From Blastococcus sp. VKM Ac-2987 (GTDB lineage Bacteria; Actinomycetota; Actinomycetes; Mycobacteriales; Geodermatophilaceae), in the NCBI RefSeq assembly GCF_026967805.1, contig NZ_JAPVBG010000003.1:124001-188000 (forward strand): 64,000 bases of DNA, in the 5' to 3' direction. Positions 7,827-15,682 of the stretch are shown here, one piece after another. The position numbers and the translations under genes are program-made. A model generated the notes under the pieces. It worked only from the letters and a program-made list of their open reading frames with translations. It did no database searches and was not told the DNA's origin. Positions within the stretch are counted from its first letter, which is position 1. Every line of letters starts with the position of its first letter.

Positions 7827-8510
7827 GTGACGGACCCGCAGCGGCAGTGGTGGATCGACGGCGAGGACATGGTCGGCCGTGCCGTCCAGGCGCTGACCGA
7901 CGACGACCTGGCGGGTGACTCGGCGCTGCCCGGCTGGTCACGGGCGCACGTCGTCGCGCACCTGTCCCGCAACGCCGACGCGCTGGTCAACCTGCTCGCC
8001 TGGGCGCGCACCGGCGTCGAGACGCCGATGTACCCCTCGCGCGCGGTCCGCGACGCCGACATCGAGGCCACCGCCGCCCGGCCGGGAGCGGAGGTGCGGG
8101 CCGACCACGCGGCCGCGCGCGACCGGCTCGCCCGCGCGATCGAGGCCATGCCCGGCGACGCCTGGACGGCGGAGGTGCGCAACGGCCAGGGCGCCCCGGT
8201 GTCGGCGTCGACCATCCCGTGGATGCGGGCCAAGGAGGTGTGGGTGCACGGCGTCGACCTCCGGGCCGGGCTCTCCTTCGCCGACCTGCCGGCCGACTTC
8301 TGCACCGCCCTGGTCGACGACGTCGTCGGGCTGTTCGCCTCCCGCGACCAGGCGCTCGAGGCCACCGTCGTCGCCACCGACGCCGACCGGACGTGGGGGC
8401 GCGGCGGCCCGCGGGTCGACGGCCCCTTGTCGGCGATCGCCGCGTGGCTGACCCGGTCCGACGCGTCGGGGCTGAACGGCGACGTCCCGCCGCCGCCCGC
8501 CTGGCTGTAG
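7827..8510 (+). CDS. Mycothiol-dependent maleylpyruvate isomerase family protein
   Basis: 227 residues of the DinB-like, mycothiol-binding fold. From memory it resembles the Corynebacterium maleylpyruvate isomerase closely: GWSRAHVVAHLSRNADAL (metal His), TGVETPMYPS, WMRAKEVWVHGVDL (second His) and a C-terminal PPPPAWL. Such enzymes isomerise maleylpyruvate to fumarylpyruvate in gentisate degradation, using mycothiol. No gentisate dioxygenase or fumarylpyruvate hydrolase gene is nearby, so the substrate here may differ. The gene is single and leaderless. Confidence 0.8.
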   Translation: MTDPQRQWWIDGEDMVGRAVQALTDDDLAGDSALPGWSRAHVVAHLSRNADALVNLLAWARTGVETPMYPSRAVRDADIEATAARPGAEVRADHAAARDRLARAIEAMPGDAWTAEVRNGQGAPVSASTIPWMRAKEVWVHGVDLRAGLSFADLPADFCTALVDDVVGLFASRDQALEATVVATDADRTWGRGGPRVDGPLSAIAAWLTRSDASGLNGDVPPPPAWL

Positions 8511-8550
8511 GCCCGGCCGAGTGCCCGCCCCTGACCTCGGGGAACGGTGC

Positions 8551-8934
8551 TCAGGGGGCCGGTGGGTGCTCCGCGATGCAGAAGAGGTTGCCCTCCGGAT
8601 CGGACAGCGTGGACCACTGCACCCACGGGACCTCGTCGAGCACGTCCCACCGGTGCGTGGCTCCCAGGCTCACGGCTCGGGCGACCTCCGCGTTACGAGT
8701 GCCCCAGGGCACGGTGAGGTCGAGGTGCTGGCCCTGACGGTCCGGACGCGGGTCCGAGCGCGCCTGGAAGAACATGGCGAAGCCGCCCGGCTCCCGGGCG
8801 GCCACGAAGGCGAACCCGTCGTGATCGCCCTCGACCGTGCCGCCGAGCAGCTGGGCCCAGAAGGCCGCCAGCGCACGCGGAGCGTCGGACTCGACGTTCA
8901 CCGCCCCCAACGTGATCGCGATTCCACCGCTCAT
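8551..8934 (-). CDS. VOC (glyoxalase/bleomycin-resistance fold) protein
   Basis: 127 residues forming one VOC module pair: ITLGAVNVESDAPRALAAFWAQLLGG at the N terminus and HLDLTV, then LSDPEGNLFCI at the C terminus. The family includes metal-dependent isomerases, dioxygenases and drug-binding proteins, and the small actinobacterial members are mostly uncharacterised. The start is preceded by a TAGCTT box 7 bases away. No neighbour suggests a substrate. Confidence 0.8.
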   Translation of the reverse strand: MSGGIAITLGAVNVESDAPRALAAFWAQLLGGTVEGDHDGFAFVAAREPGGFAMFFQARSDPRPDRQGQHLDLTVPWGTRNAEVARAVSLGATHRWDVLDEVPWVQWSTLSDPEGNLFCIAEHPPAP

Positions 8935-8941
8935 GCCCGGG

Positions 8942-8947
8942 AAGCTA
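8942..8947 (-). promoter_or_regulatory. -10 box TAGCTT of a leaderless promoter
   Basis: On the minus strand TAGCTT is separated by 7 bases from the ATG of the VOC gene. Confidence 0.5.
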
Positions 8948-8981
8948 CGCCCGGGCACCGACACGGACGGGCGGAGGAGTC

Positions 8982-10268
8982 CTAGACGAGGAAGCGGTAG
9001 GCCGTCGTCCCCGGGGCCAGCAGCTGGATGCGCAGCGGGCTGGCGTCGATCCGGGCCATCAGCTCCGGCAGCCCGTCGGCGCGGCCCAGCTCGATGCCGG
9101 TCAGCGCGGCGCCGGTCTCCCGGTTGTCCCGCTTGACGTACTCGAACAGCACGATGTCGTCGTCGGGGCCGAGCACCTCGTCCAGGAAGCGGCGCAGGGC
9201 ACCGGGCTCCTGCGGGAACTCGACCAGGAAGTAGTGCTTGAGCCCCCGGTGCACCAGCGAGCGCTCGACCACCTCGGCGTACCGGCTCACGTCGTTGTTG
9301 CCGCCCGACAGCAGGCAGACCACCGTCTCCCCGGGCTGCACGCTCACCAGCCCGCCGCTCAGCGCGGCCGTCGCGAGCGCCCCCGCGGGCTCGGCGATCA
9401 CGCCGTCGGCCTGGTAGAGGTCGAGCATCTCGGTGCAGATCTGCCCCTCGGGCACGGTGAGCAGCTCCGCGCCGGAGTCGCGCACCAGGGGGTAGGTGAC
9501 CGTGCCCGCTCGGCGCACCGCCGCGCCGTCGACGAAGGTGTCGATCTCGGGCAGCTCCACCGGCTCCCCGGCCGCCAGGGCGGCCGCCATGTTGGCCGCG
9601 CCGGCCGGCTCGGCGCCGACCAGCCGGGTGGTGGGGGAGTGCAGCCGCAGCCAGGTGCCCGCGCCGGCGAGCAGGCCGCCGCCACCGACCGGCAGGACGA
9701 CGACGTCGGGCGCGCAGCCGAGCTGCTCGAGGATCTCGACGGCGACCGTCGCCTGCCCGGCCACCGTCGACGGCGCGTCGAAGGCCGGCACCAGCGTCGC
9801 GCCGGTCGTCCGGGCGGACTCGATGGCCGCGGCCGCCGCCTCGTCGTAGGAGTCGCCGGTGACGACGAGCTCCACCATGTCGCCGCCGAGCACCGCGATC
9901 CGCTCCCGTTTCTGCCGCGGGGTGGTGCCCGGTACGAACACCCGGCCGCGCACCTGCAGCGCCCGGCAGGCGTAGGCGACGCCCTGGCCGTGGTTGCCGG
10001 CGCTGGCGCAGACCACCCCGGCGGACCGCGCGGCGTCGTCCAGCCGGCTGATGGTCGTGTACGCACCGCGGATCTTGTAGGAGCGGCCGACCTGCAGGTC
10101 CTCCCGCTTGAGCCACACGTCGGCGCCGGTCAGCCCGGACAGCCGGGCGTTGCGCTGCAGCGGCGTCCGCTCGGCCACGCCGTCGAGCCGGCGGACGGCG
10201 TCGCGCACCTGGGCGGTGAAGTCGTCGGTCAGCGCGTCGTCGCCGGGCGTGGTGCTCACACGGCCCAT
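8982..10268 (-). CDS. ilvA: Threonine ammonia-lyase (threonine deaminase)
   Basis: 428 residues. The PLP lysine is in SYKIRGAY (about 66), the phosphate-binding glycines in VGGGGLLAG (about 197), and CASAGNHGQG is intact. The C-terminal part (about 335-428) carries a single ACT-like regulatory domain, GLKHYFLVEFPQEPGALRRF, as in the short biosynthetic IlvA of corynebacteria. The enzyme deaminates threonine to 2-oxobutanoate, the first step to isoleucine, and is expected to be inhibited by isoleucine. Start at ATG 10268; a GTG at 10259 is possible. Confidence 0.92.
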   Translation of the reverse strand: MGRVSTTPGDDALTDDFTAQVRDAVRRLDGVAERTPLQRNARLSGLTGADVWLKREDLQVGRSYKIRGAYTTISRLDDAARSAGVVCASAGNHGQGVAYACRALQVRGRVFVPGTTPRQKRERIAVLGGDMVELVVTGDSYDEAAAAAIESARTTGATLVPAFDAPSTVAGQATVAVEILEQLGCAPDVVVLPVGGGGLLAGAGTWLRLHSPTTRLVGAEPAGAANMAAALAAGEPVELPEIDTFVDGAAVRRAGTVTYPLVRDSGAELLTVPEGQICTEMLDLYQADGVIAEPAGALATAALSGGLVSVQPGETVVCLLSGGNNDVSRYAEVVERSLVHRGLKHYFLVEFPQEPGALRRFLDEVLGPDDDIVLFEYVKRDNRETGAALTGIELGRADGLPELMARIDASPLRIQLLAPGTTAYRFLV

Positions 10269-10390
10269 CGTCGACGACGCGGCCGGCCGGGGGACCGGCA
10301 GGTCGACGATCGCGCCGTGATCTGCCCCACGACCGCCGTTCCGGGCCTACCGTCGTCGGCCCGGAAGCAGCGCGAGGCGGTGAACGGTCC

Positions 10391-10930
10391 ATGGCCGGAG
10401 CCCTGGTCGTCTACGAGTCGGTGTTCGGCGACGCGAAGCTGATCGCGATGGCGGTGGCGCACGGGCTCTGCACCCGGCTGCCGGTCGACGTCGCGTGCGC
10501 GCGCGAGGCGCCCACCCTGGTGTCGGCCGACGTGCGGCTGCTCGTGGTGGGCGGGCCGGCGCACGCCTTCGGCATGCCCCGGCCGGCTCCCCGCGAGGAC
10601 GCGGCCCGGCGGCACCTCGCCGTCGTCCCGGACCCCGGCTTCGGGCTGCACGAGTGGCTCGACTCGGTGAAGCTGCCGCGCGGCATCGACGCCGCCGCCT
10701 TCGACACCCGGATGGACTCCCCGGCGCTGCTGACGAAGCCGGACCACGCCGCCCGGACCGAGGAGACGCTGCTGCGCCGGCTGGGCGCGACGCTGGCCGC
10801 ACCGGCCGAGCACTTCCTGGTCACCGACGTCGCCGGCCCGCTCGTCGACGGGGAGGAGGAGCGGGCGCGCCGGTGGGGGCAGGCGCTGGCCGAACTGGTC
10901 GCGCCGCACGCGATCCCGGTGCGGGGCTGA
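10391..10930 (+). CDS. Flavodoxin-like protein
   Basis: 179 residues with a flavodoxin-type fold: ALVVYESVFGDAKLIAMAVAHGL at the N terminus, where the FMN phosphate loop is SVFGDAK rather than the usual T-G-N-T pattern, and LLVVGGPAHAFGMPRP at the second flavin loop. Such actinobacterial proteins are annotated as flavodoxin family but rarely studied. GAGGCGG precedes the ATG. It converges on the anti-sigma-type kinase with a 5-base gap. Confidence 0.65.
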   Translation: MAGALVVYESVFGDAKLIAMAVAHGLCTRLPVDVACAREAPTLVSADVRLLVVGGPAHAFGMPRPAPREDAARRHLAVVPDPGFGLHEWLDSVKLPRGIDAAAFDTRMDSPALLTKPDHAARTEETLLRRLGATLAAPAEHFLVTDVAGPLVDGEEERARRWGQALAELVAPHAIPVRG

Positions 10931-10935
10931 GCGGG

Positions 10936-11367
10936 TCAGCGAGGGTCGAGCAGCCGCAGGTGCGGCTGGGTGACCAGCCGCTTCTCGAAGGTGACCCGGT
11001 GCCGGCCGTCGTCGTCCTGGACGAACTGCAGCCGGTCCACCAGGGCCTGCATGAGCACCAGCCCGCGGCCCCGGTCGCCCAACGGGGAGACGTCGGGCTC
11101 GGTGGCCGAATCGGCGTCGAAGCCCGGGCCGTCGTCGAGGACGCTGATCCGGCACAGCTCGTCGTCGATGGAGACGTCGACCTGGTAGGCCTCGTGGTCC
11201 GCGGCGTGGTCGACGACGTTCGCGCAGGCCTCGGTCAGCGCCAGCGTGATCTCGTCGACGACCGACTGCGGGACGGCCAGGTGATCGAGCGCCTGGCGCA
11301 GCAGCCCGCGCACCAGCGGCACGCTGTGCGCGTCGGTGGGCAGGCGCACGCTGAAGTCGATGTTCAC
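10936..11367 (-). CDS. RsbW-like anti-sigma factor / serine kinase
   Basis: 143 residues forming one GHKL ATPase domain: N-box EACANVVDHAADHEAYQVDV (about 48), ISVLDDGPGFD as the G1 box and DRGRGLVLMQAL as the G2 box. Small cytosolic proteins of this class bind a sigma factor and, in the alternative state, phosphorylate a STAS-domain antagonist. It is divergent from, and 74 bases away from, the STAS gene at 11441, which together with the SpoIIE phosphatase beyond makes a complete partner-switching set. No sigma factor gene is in the window. Confidence 0.82.
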   Translation of the reverse strand: MNIDFSVRLPTDAHSVPLVRGLLRQALDHLAVPQSVVDEITLALTEACANVVDHAADHEAYQVDVSIDDELCRISVLDDGPGFDADSATEPDVSPLGDRGRGLVLMQALVDRLQFVQDDDGRHRVTFEKRLVTQPHLRLLDPR

Positions 11368-11440
11368 GGCGGTTTCAGGCCCCTCCTGCCCGGTGGCCTA
11401 CCCTCGGACGCCGGCACGACGCAGCGAGGGAGGTGAACGG

Positions 11441-11803
11441 GTGCTCTTCGACGTGGAACGTTCGACGATCGCCGGGCGTCCGGCCCTCACCGTACGGGGC
11501 GAGCTGGACATCGCCACGGCGCCGCAGCTCGCCGACGCCGCCGAGGCGCTGCTGGCCTCCTCGCCGGCGGCCATCGTCGTCGACCTGACGCCCACGGTGT
11601 TCCTGGACTCCTCGGGCGCCCACACGCTCGTCACCATCACCCGCAGGGCCGCCGCGGCCGGCACCGTGCTGCACGTCGTCGCACCGCGGGCGAACCGGCC
11701 CGTGCGGCTGCCGATCGACCTGCTGCAGCTCGACACCGTCGTGCCGATCGTGGACTCGGCCGGCGAGATCCCCGGCATCGCCGCCGGCCACGACGCCACC
11801 TGA
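11441..11803 (+). CDS. STAS-domain anti-sigma factor antagonist
   Basis: 120 residues of a single STAS domain. VRGELDIATAPQL is the first strand block, and the regulatory serine lies in FLDSSGAHTLV (about 55-58). In the family, the dephosphorylated form binds the anti-sigma kinase and frees the sigma factor, while phosphorylation at this Ser blocks binding. The GTG start is preceded by GAGGGAGGTGA. It is followed after 10 bases by the phytochrome-SpoIIE gene, which would be the phosphatase restoring its active state. Confidence 0.88.
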   Translation: MLFDVERSTIAGRPALTVRGELDIATAPQLADAAEALLASSPAAIVVDLTPTVFLDSSGAHTLVTITRRAAAAGTVLHVVAPRANRPVRLPIDLLQLDTVVPIVDSAGEIPGIAAGHDAT

Positions 11804-11813
11804 CGTCGCGGCG

Positions 11814-14033
11814 ATGACCAGCCGGCCGGCGGATCCCGCGACCGCCGTCGACGCCGCGGCCCTGGCCCGCTGCGCCGACGAGCCGATCGCCGTCCCCGGC
11901 GCGGTCCAGCCGCACGGCGTGCTGCTGGCGGCCGCCGAACCCGATCTGGCGGTCGTCGTCGCGTCGGCGAACGCCGCGGCCCTCTTCGGCCGCCCCGTCG
12001 CCGGGGCCGCCCTGGGCGAGCTGCTCTCCCCGGACGACGCCGCCCGGCTGCGGGCCGGCCTCCGCGGCGACCTCGCCGAGGTCAACCCGCTCCGGGTCCG
12101 CGTGGGCGGTGCCGACGTCGACGTCGTGCTGCACCGGGCCGACGGGCTGCTGGTCGCCGAGTGGGAGCCGGTCCCGGGCGCGGAGCAGGCCGGGGCCGCC
12201 TGGCACCGCCGCCTCCCCACGGTGCTCCAGCGGCTCTCCGCCGCCGCCACGCTCGAGGAGCTGACCGGCGCGCTGGCCCGCGACGTCCGGGCGCTGACCG
12301 GCTTCGACCGGGTGATGGTCTACCGCTTCGACGCCGGCTGGAACGGCGAGGTGATCGCCGAGGACCGGCGCGCGGACCTCGAGCCCTTCCTCGGGCTCTG
12401 GTTCCCGGCCGGCGACATCCCGGCCCAGGCCCGCGCGCTGTACACCACCAACTGGATGCGGCTGATCCCCGACGCCGGGTACGCGCGGGTGCCGCTGGAG
12501 CCGGCGGTGACCCCTGCGACCGGCCGCCCGCTGGACCTCGCCGGCGCCATGCTGCGCAGCGTCTCCCCGGTGCACCTGGAGTACCTGGCCAACATGGGCG
12601 TGGCCGCCTCGATGTCGATCTCGCTGATCGACCGCGGCCGGCTGTGGGGCCTCGTCGCCTGCCACCACTACGCGGGTCCGCACCGGCCCTCCTACCCCGA
12701 CCGCACCGCCGCGGAGTTCCTCGGCCGCACCGCCTCGCTGCTGCTGCCCACGCTGGTGTCGGCCGACGAGCAGAGCGGGGTGGTCGAGGTCGCCCAGCGG
12801 CAGGCCGAGCTCGCCGCCGCCGTCGGCAGCAACCCGCGGGCGCTGGCCGCGGCGCTCACCGGCGGCGGGACCACCGCGCTGGACCTGCTCCCCGCGGCCG
12901 GTGCCGCCGTCCGGCTGGGCGGCGAGCTGCACCTGCTCGGCAGCACCCCGCCGGCAGAGCGGGTGGTCCCGCTCGTCCGCGCGCTGCTCGACGCCGGGGT
13001 CCCCGTCACCGACGCCGTCAGCCGGGCCGTGCCGGAGGCGGCCGACCTCGCCGCCACCGCCAGCGGGGTGCTCGCCGCGGAGGTGGCCGGCGGCCGGGGC
13101 GACTTCGTCGCCTGGTTCCGGCCGGAGACGCTCCGCGAGATCACCTGGGGCGGCAACCCGTACACCTCGAAGACGGCGCAGACCGACGCCGGCCCGCGGC
13201 TGAGCCCCCGGCGGTCCTTCGACGCCTGGAGCGAGACCGTCCGCGAGACCTCGCGGCCCTGGCGGGCGCACGAGGCGTCCGCCGCCCGCGCCCTGGCCGC
13301 CCTGCTCACCCGGACGAGGGTCGACCAGGCCGCGGAGGACGACCGCCTGGCCACCGCGCTGCAGCGCACCCTGCTGCTCGACCAGCTGCCGAAGGTGCCC
13401 GGCGTGGAGCTCGCCGCCCGGTACCGGCCCAGCGAGGACGACGTCGTCGGCGGCGACTGGTACGACCTCGTGCCGCTGCCCGGCGGCCGGGTGTCGATCG
13501 TGCTGGGCGACGTCGCCGGCCACGGCCTCGCCGCCGCGGCGATCACCGCCCAGCTCCGGCACGCGCTGCGCGCCCACCTGCTGCGCGCGTCCGGCCCGGG
13601 CGCCGCGCTGGACGGGCTCAACGAGGTCATCGGGGCGCTGCTGCCCGGCGAGCTGGCCACCGCCGTCGTCGCCGAGCTGGACCCGGCGACCGGCGAGGTC
13701 GTCGTGGCCAACGCCGGCCACCTGCCGGTGCTGCACGCCTCGGCGGGGGGTGCGAGCTACCTGCACGAGGGGCGCGGGCCGGCGCTGGGGCTGCTCGACG
13801 TCGCCGGATACCGCGAGATCCGGCTGACCCTCGCCGGTGCCGACCGCCTGCTGCTGTTCAGCGACGGGCTCGTCGAGCGCGGCGCCGGTGGCCTGGCCGC
13901 CGGGATGGCGGAGCTGCGGGACGCCGTCGCCGCCGGGCCGGTGGCACCGCAGGCCCTGCTCGACGCCGTGCTCGGTGCGCTGGACCCGCCGCGCACCGAC
14001 GACGTGACGCTGCTCGGCATCGCCCGCACCTGA
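11814..14033 (+). CDS. Bacteriophytochrome fused to a SpoIIE-type PP2C phosphatase
   Basis: 739 residues. The photosensory core is PAS (about 10-120), GAF (about 140-310) and PHY (about 320-500). Cys20, in LARCADEP followed by IAVPGAVQPHG, is at the position of the biliverdin-binding cysteine. The GAF keeps PAGDIPAQAR with Asp201, SPVHLEYLANMG with His254 and ACHH with His284. The PHY tongue has WFRPETLREITWGGNP and SPRRSF (about 464). The output is a PP2C domain with GGDWYDL (about 545), GDVAGHG, NAGHLP, SDGLVE and DDVTLL, all metal-ligand motifs intact. It should dephosphorylate the STAS protein encoded upstream in a red/far-red-dependent way (inference). No haem oxygenase gene is in the window. 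Confidence 0.9.
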   Translation: MTSRPADPATAVDAAALARCADEPIAVPGAVQPHGVLLAAAEPDLAVVVASANAAALFGRPVAGAALGELLSPDDAARLRAGLRGDLAEVNPLRVRVGGADVDVVLHRADGLLVAEWEPVPGAEQAGAAWHRRLPTVLQRLSAAATLEELTGALARDVRALTGFDRVMVYRFDAGWNGEVIAEDRRADLEPFLGLWFPAGDIPAQARALYTTNWMRLIPDAGYARVPLEPAVTPATGRPLDLAGAMLRSVSPVHLEYLANMGVAASMSISLIDRGRLWGLVACHHYAGPHRPSYPDRTAAEFLGRTASLLLPTLVSADEQSGVVEVAQRQAELAAAVGSNPRALAAALTGGGTTALDLLPAAGAAVRLGGELHLLGSTPPAERVVPLVRALLDAGVPVTDAVSRAVPEAADLAATASGVLAAEVAGGRGDFVAWFRPETLREITWGGNPYTSKTAQTDAGPRLSPRRSFDAWSETVRETSRPWRAHEASAARALAALLTRTRVDQAAEDDRLATALQRTLLLDQLPKVPGVELAARYRPSEDDVVGGDWYDLVPLPGGRVSIVLGDVAGHGLAAAAITAQLRHALRAHLLRASGPGAALDGLNEVIGALLPGELATAVVAELDPATGEVVVANAGHLPVLHASAGGASYLHEGRGPALGLLDVAGYREIRLTLAGADRLLLFSDGLVERGAGGLAAGMAELRDAVAAGPVAPQALLDAVLGALDPPRTDDVTLLGIART

Positions 14034-14163
14034 GCGCCGGATAACGGCCGCAGCACGATGCGGCGGCCGCCGGTGCGGCGGCCCGGGGCGCGGCACCGGC
14101 CGGTCCTAGCGTCGGCGGGCGGCCCCGCCCGGGACCTGCACCGGCCCGGACGGGAGCGTGCAC

Positions 14164-15255
14164 GTGACCACCACAGCCCAGCCGGTCCGGCGCGCCGCCG
14201 GCCGCCGCGTCCGCCGGCTCGGCGCCGCGCTGCTCGTGGCCACCGCGCTGGCCGCCCCGCTGGCCGGCTGCGCCACCGGCCCGGCGCCGGTCCCGGCCGC
14301 CGCCACGCCGACGACCACCCCGCCGCCGCCGCCTCCGCCGCCCCCGCCGGTGCTGTGGCCGCTCACCGGGGTGGACAGCGCCGGCGCGGCCATCGGCCAC
14401 CCGGCTCTGGCGGTCAAGATCGAGAACTCCGTCACCGCCCGGCCGCAGACCGGCCTGAACGCCGCCGACCTGGTGTGGGAGCAGGTCGTCGAGGGCGGCA
14501 TTCCCCGCTACGTCGCCGTCTACCACTCCACCGTGCCGGGGGAGATCGGGCCGGTGCGCTCGGTGCGGCCCATGGACCCGGCGATCGCCGCGCCGCTGGG
14601 CGGGCTCTTCGCCTTCTCCGGCGGGCAGCGGGCGTACGTCGACGCCGTGGCCGCGGCCGGGCTGCAGGTGCTCAGCCACGACGCCGGTGCCGCCGGCTTC
14701 TCCCGCCTGAGCAGCCGGCGGGCGCCGCACAACATGTACGCCGACCCGCACGCCCTCCTGGCCCAGGCCGACGCCGCGCACGCGGCGCCCCCGCCGCCCC
14801 AGTTCGCCATGGCCGCCGCGCCCGAGCAGGCCGGCGCCGTGGTCGCCGGCGCCCCAGCCGGGTTCGTGGACCTGACGCTCTCGGGCATCAGCCACCCGCG
14901 CTGGACGTGGAGCCCGCCCGACGGCCGCTGGGTCCGTGCCGAGGCCGGCATCCCCGCCGTGGAGGCCGACGGCACGCCGATCCGGGCCACCAACGTCGTC
15001 GTCCTGCGGGTCGACGTGGTGAACACCGGCGCGCTGGACCCGGCCGGCAACCCGGTGCCCGAGACGGTGGTGGTCGGCGGCGGCGACGCCCTGGTGGCCA
15101 CCGGCGGGAAGGCGCTGGCCGCCACCTGGGCGAAGCCGGCGGTCGGCGCGCCGGTCACCCTCACCGCCGCCGACGGCAGCCCGGTTCCCCTGGCGCCCGG
15201 CACCACCTGGATCGAGCTGGTGCCCAACCGGAACGGGTCGGTCGTCGTCGGCTGA
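14164..15255 (+). CDS. DUF3048 lipoprotein
   Basis: 363 residues. A twin-Arg-rich N terminus, hydrophobic stretch and lipobox LAGC place a lipidated Cys at 36, then a long Pro run (about 52-65) that would reach through the wall. The remainder is a DUF3048 pair (YerB-like): ALAVKIENSVTARPQTGL, ADLVWEQVVEGGIPRYVAVYHS, GPVRSVRP, and near the C terminus TTWIELVPNRNGSV. Function unknown; the family is probably envelope-associated. GTG 14164 is preferred to GTG 14158 because GGGAG then has a 7-base spacer. Confidence 0.85.
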   Translation: MTTTAQPVRRAAGRRVRRLGAALLVATALAAPLAGCATGPAPVPAAATPTTTPPPPPPPPPPVLWPLTGVDSAGAAIGHPALAVKIENSVTARPQTGLNAADLVWEQVVEGGIPRYVAVYHSTVPGEIGPVRSVRPMDPAIAAPLGGLFAFSGGQRAYVDAVAAAGLQVLSHDAGAAGFSRLSSRRAPHNMYADPHALLAQADAAHAAPPPPQFAMAAAPEQAGAVVAGAPAGFVDLTLSGISHPRWTWSPPDGRWVRAEAGIPAVEADGTPIRATNVVVLRVDVVNTGALDPAGNPVPETVVVGGGDALVATGGKALAATWAKPAVGAPVTLTAADGSPVPLAPGTTWIELVPNRNGSVVVG

Positions 15256-15257
15256 CC

Positions 15258-15283
15258 CGACGCCGCGAGGTCAGGCGGCGTCG
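15258..15283. terminator. Two-way hairpin between convergent genes
   Basis: CGACGCCGC and GCGGCGTCG form a perfect 9-base stem with an 8-base loop that spans the stop of the minus-strand gene, 3 bases after the stop of the DUF3048 gene. Confidence 0.5.
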
Positions 15284-15606
15284 CGGTCGTGCACCCGCGC
15301 CCGCACCCACCCCGCGAGGCAGTGCAGCGCGGAGTGCTGCTCGGCCGAGGCGTAGCCCTGCTCGAAGGCCACGGCCTCGAGCAGGGCGGCGCTGTCGACG
15401 TCGCCGCCGCGGAAGAACCGCTCCAGCAGGCGCCCGGAGTCGGTGCTGCTGACGAAGAAGCCGGCGATGCCCAGGGCGACCGCGTCGGGCACCGCCAGGC
15501 TGACCGGGGCGTGGGCCATGGAGCCCCGGCGGTCCAGCGTCTCCTGGACGGAGGCGACGACCTGGCTCTCCGTGGCGGGCACCGTGGCCCGGCACATGAT
15601 GCGCAC
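15271..15606 (-). CDS. Hypothetical protein, 111 residues
   Basis: Begins at a GTG preceded by GAGGAGAGAG and reads without interruption to the TGA. The protein looks globular and alpha-helical, with three cysteines or histidine-rich spots (IMCRAT, HSALHCLAGW) but no motif I recognise. It lies just downstream of the large helicase gene in the same direction, 76 bases away, so co-transcription is possible. Confidence 0.6.
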   Translation of the reverse strand: MRIMCRATVPATESQVVASVQETLDRRGSMAHAPVSLAVPDAVALGIAGFFVSSTDSGRLLERFFRGGDVDSAALLEAVAFEQGYASAEQHSALHCLAGWVRARVHDRDAA

Positions 15607-15682
15607 TGCTCTCTCCTCTGCTCGGGATCCCTGCAGGGAGGTGAACGGCCGATCCTGTTCCGGGCTGAACCCCTCGTCCGGG

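Noticed and set aside
7827..8510. A gentisate degradation locus around the maleylpyruvate isomerase relative
   Set aside because: No dioxygenase or fumarylpyruvate hydrolase is nearby; the gene stands alone.
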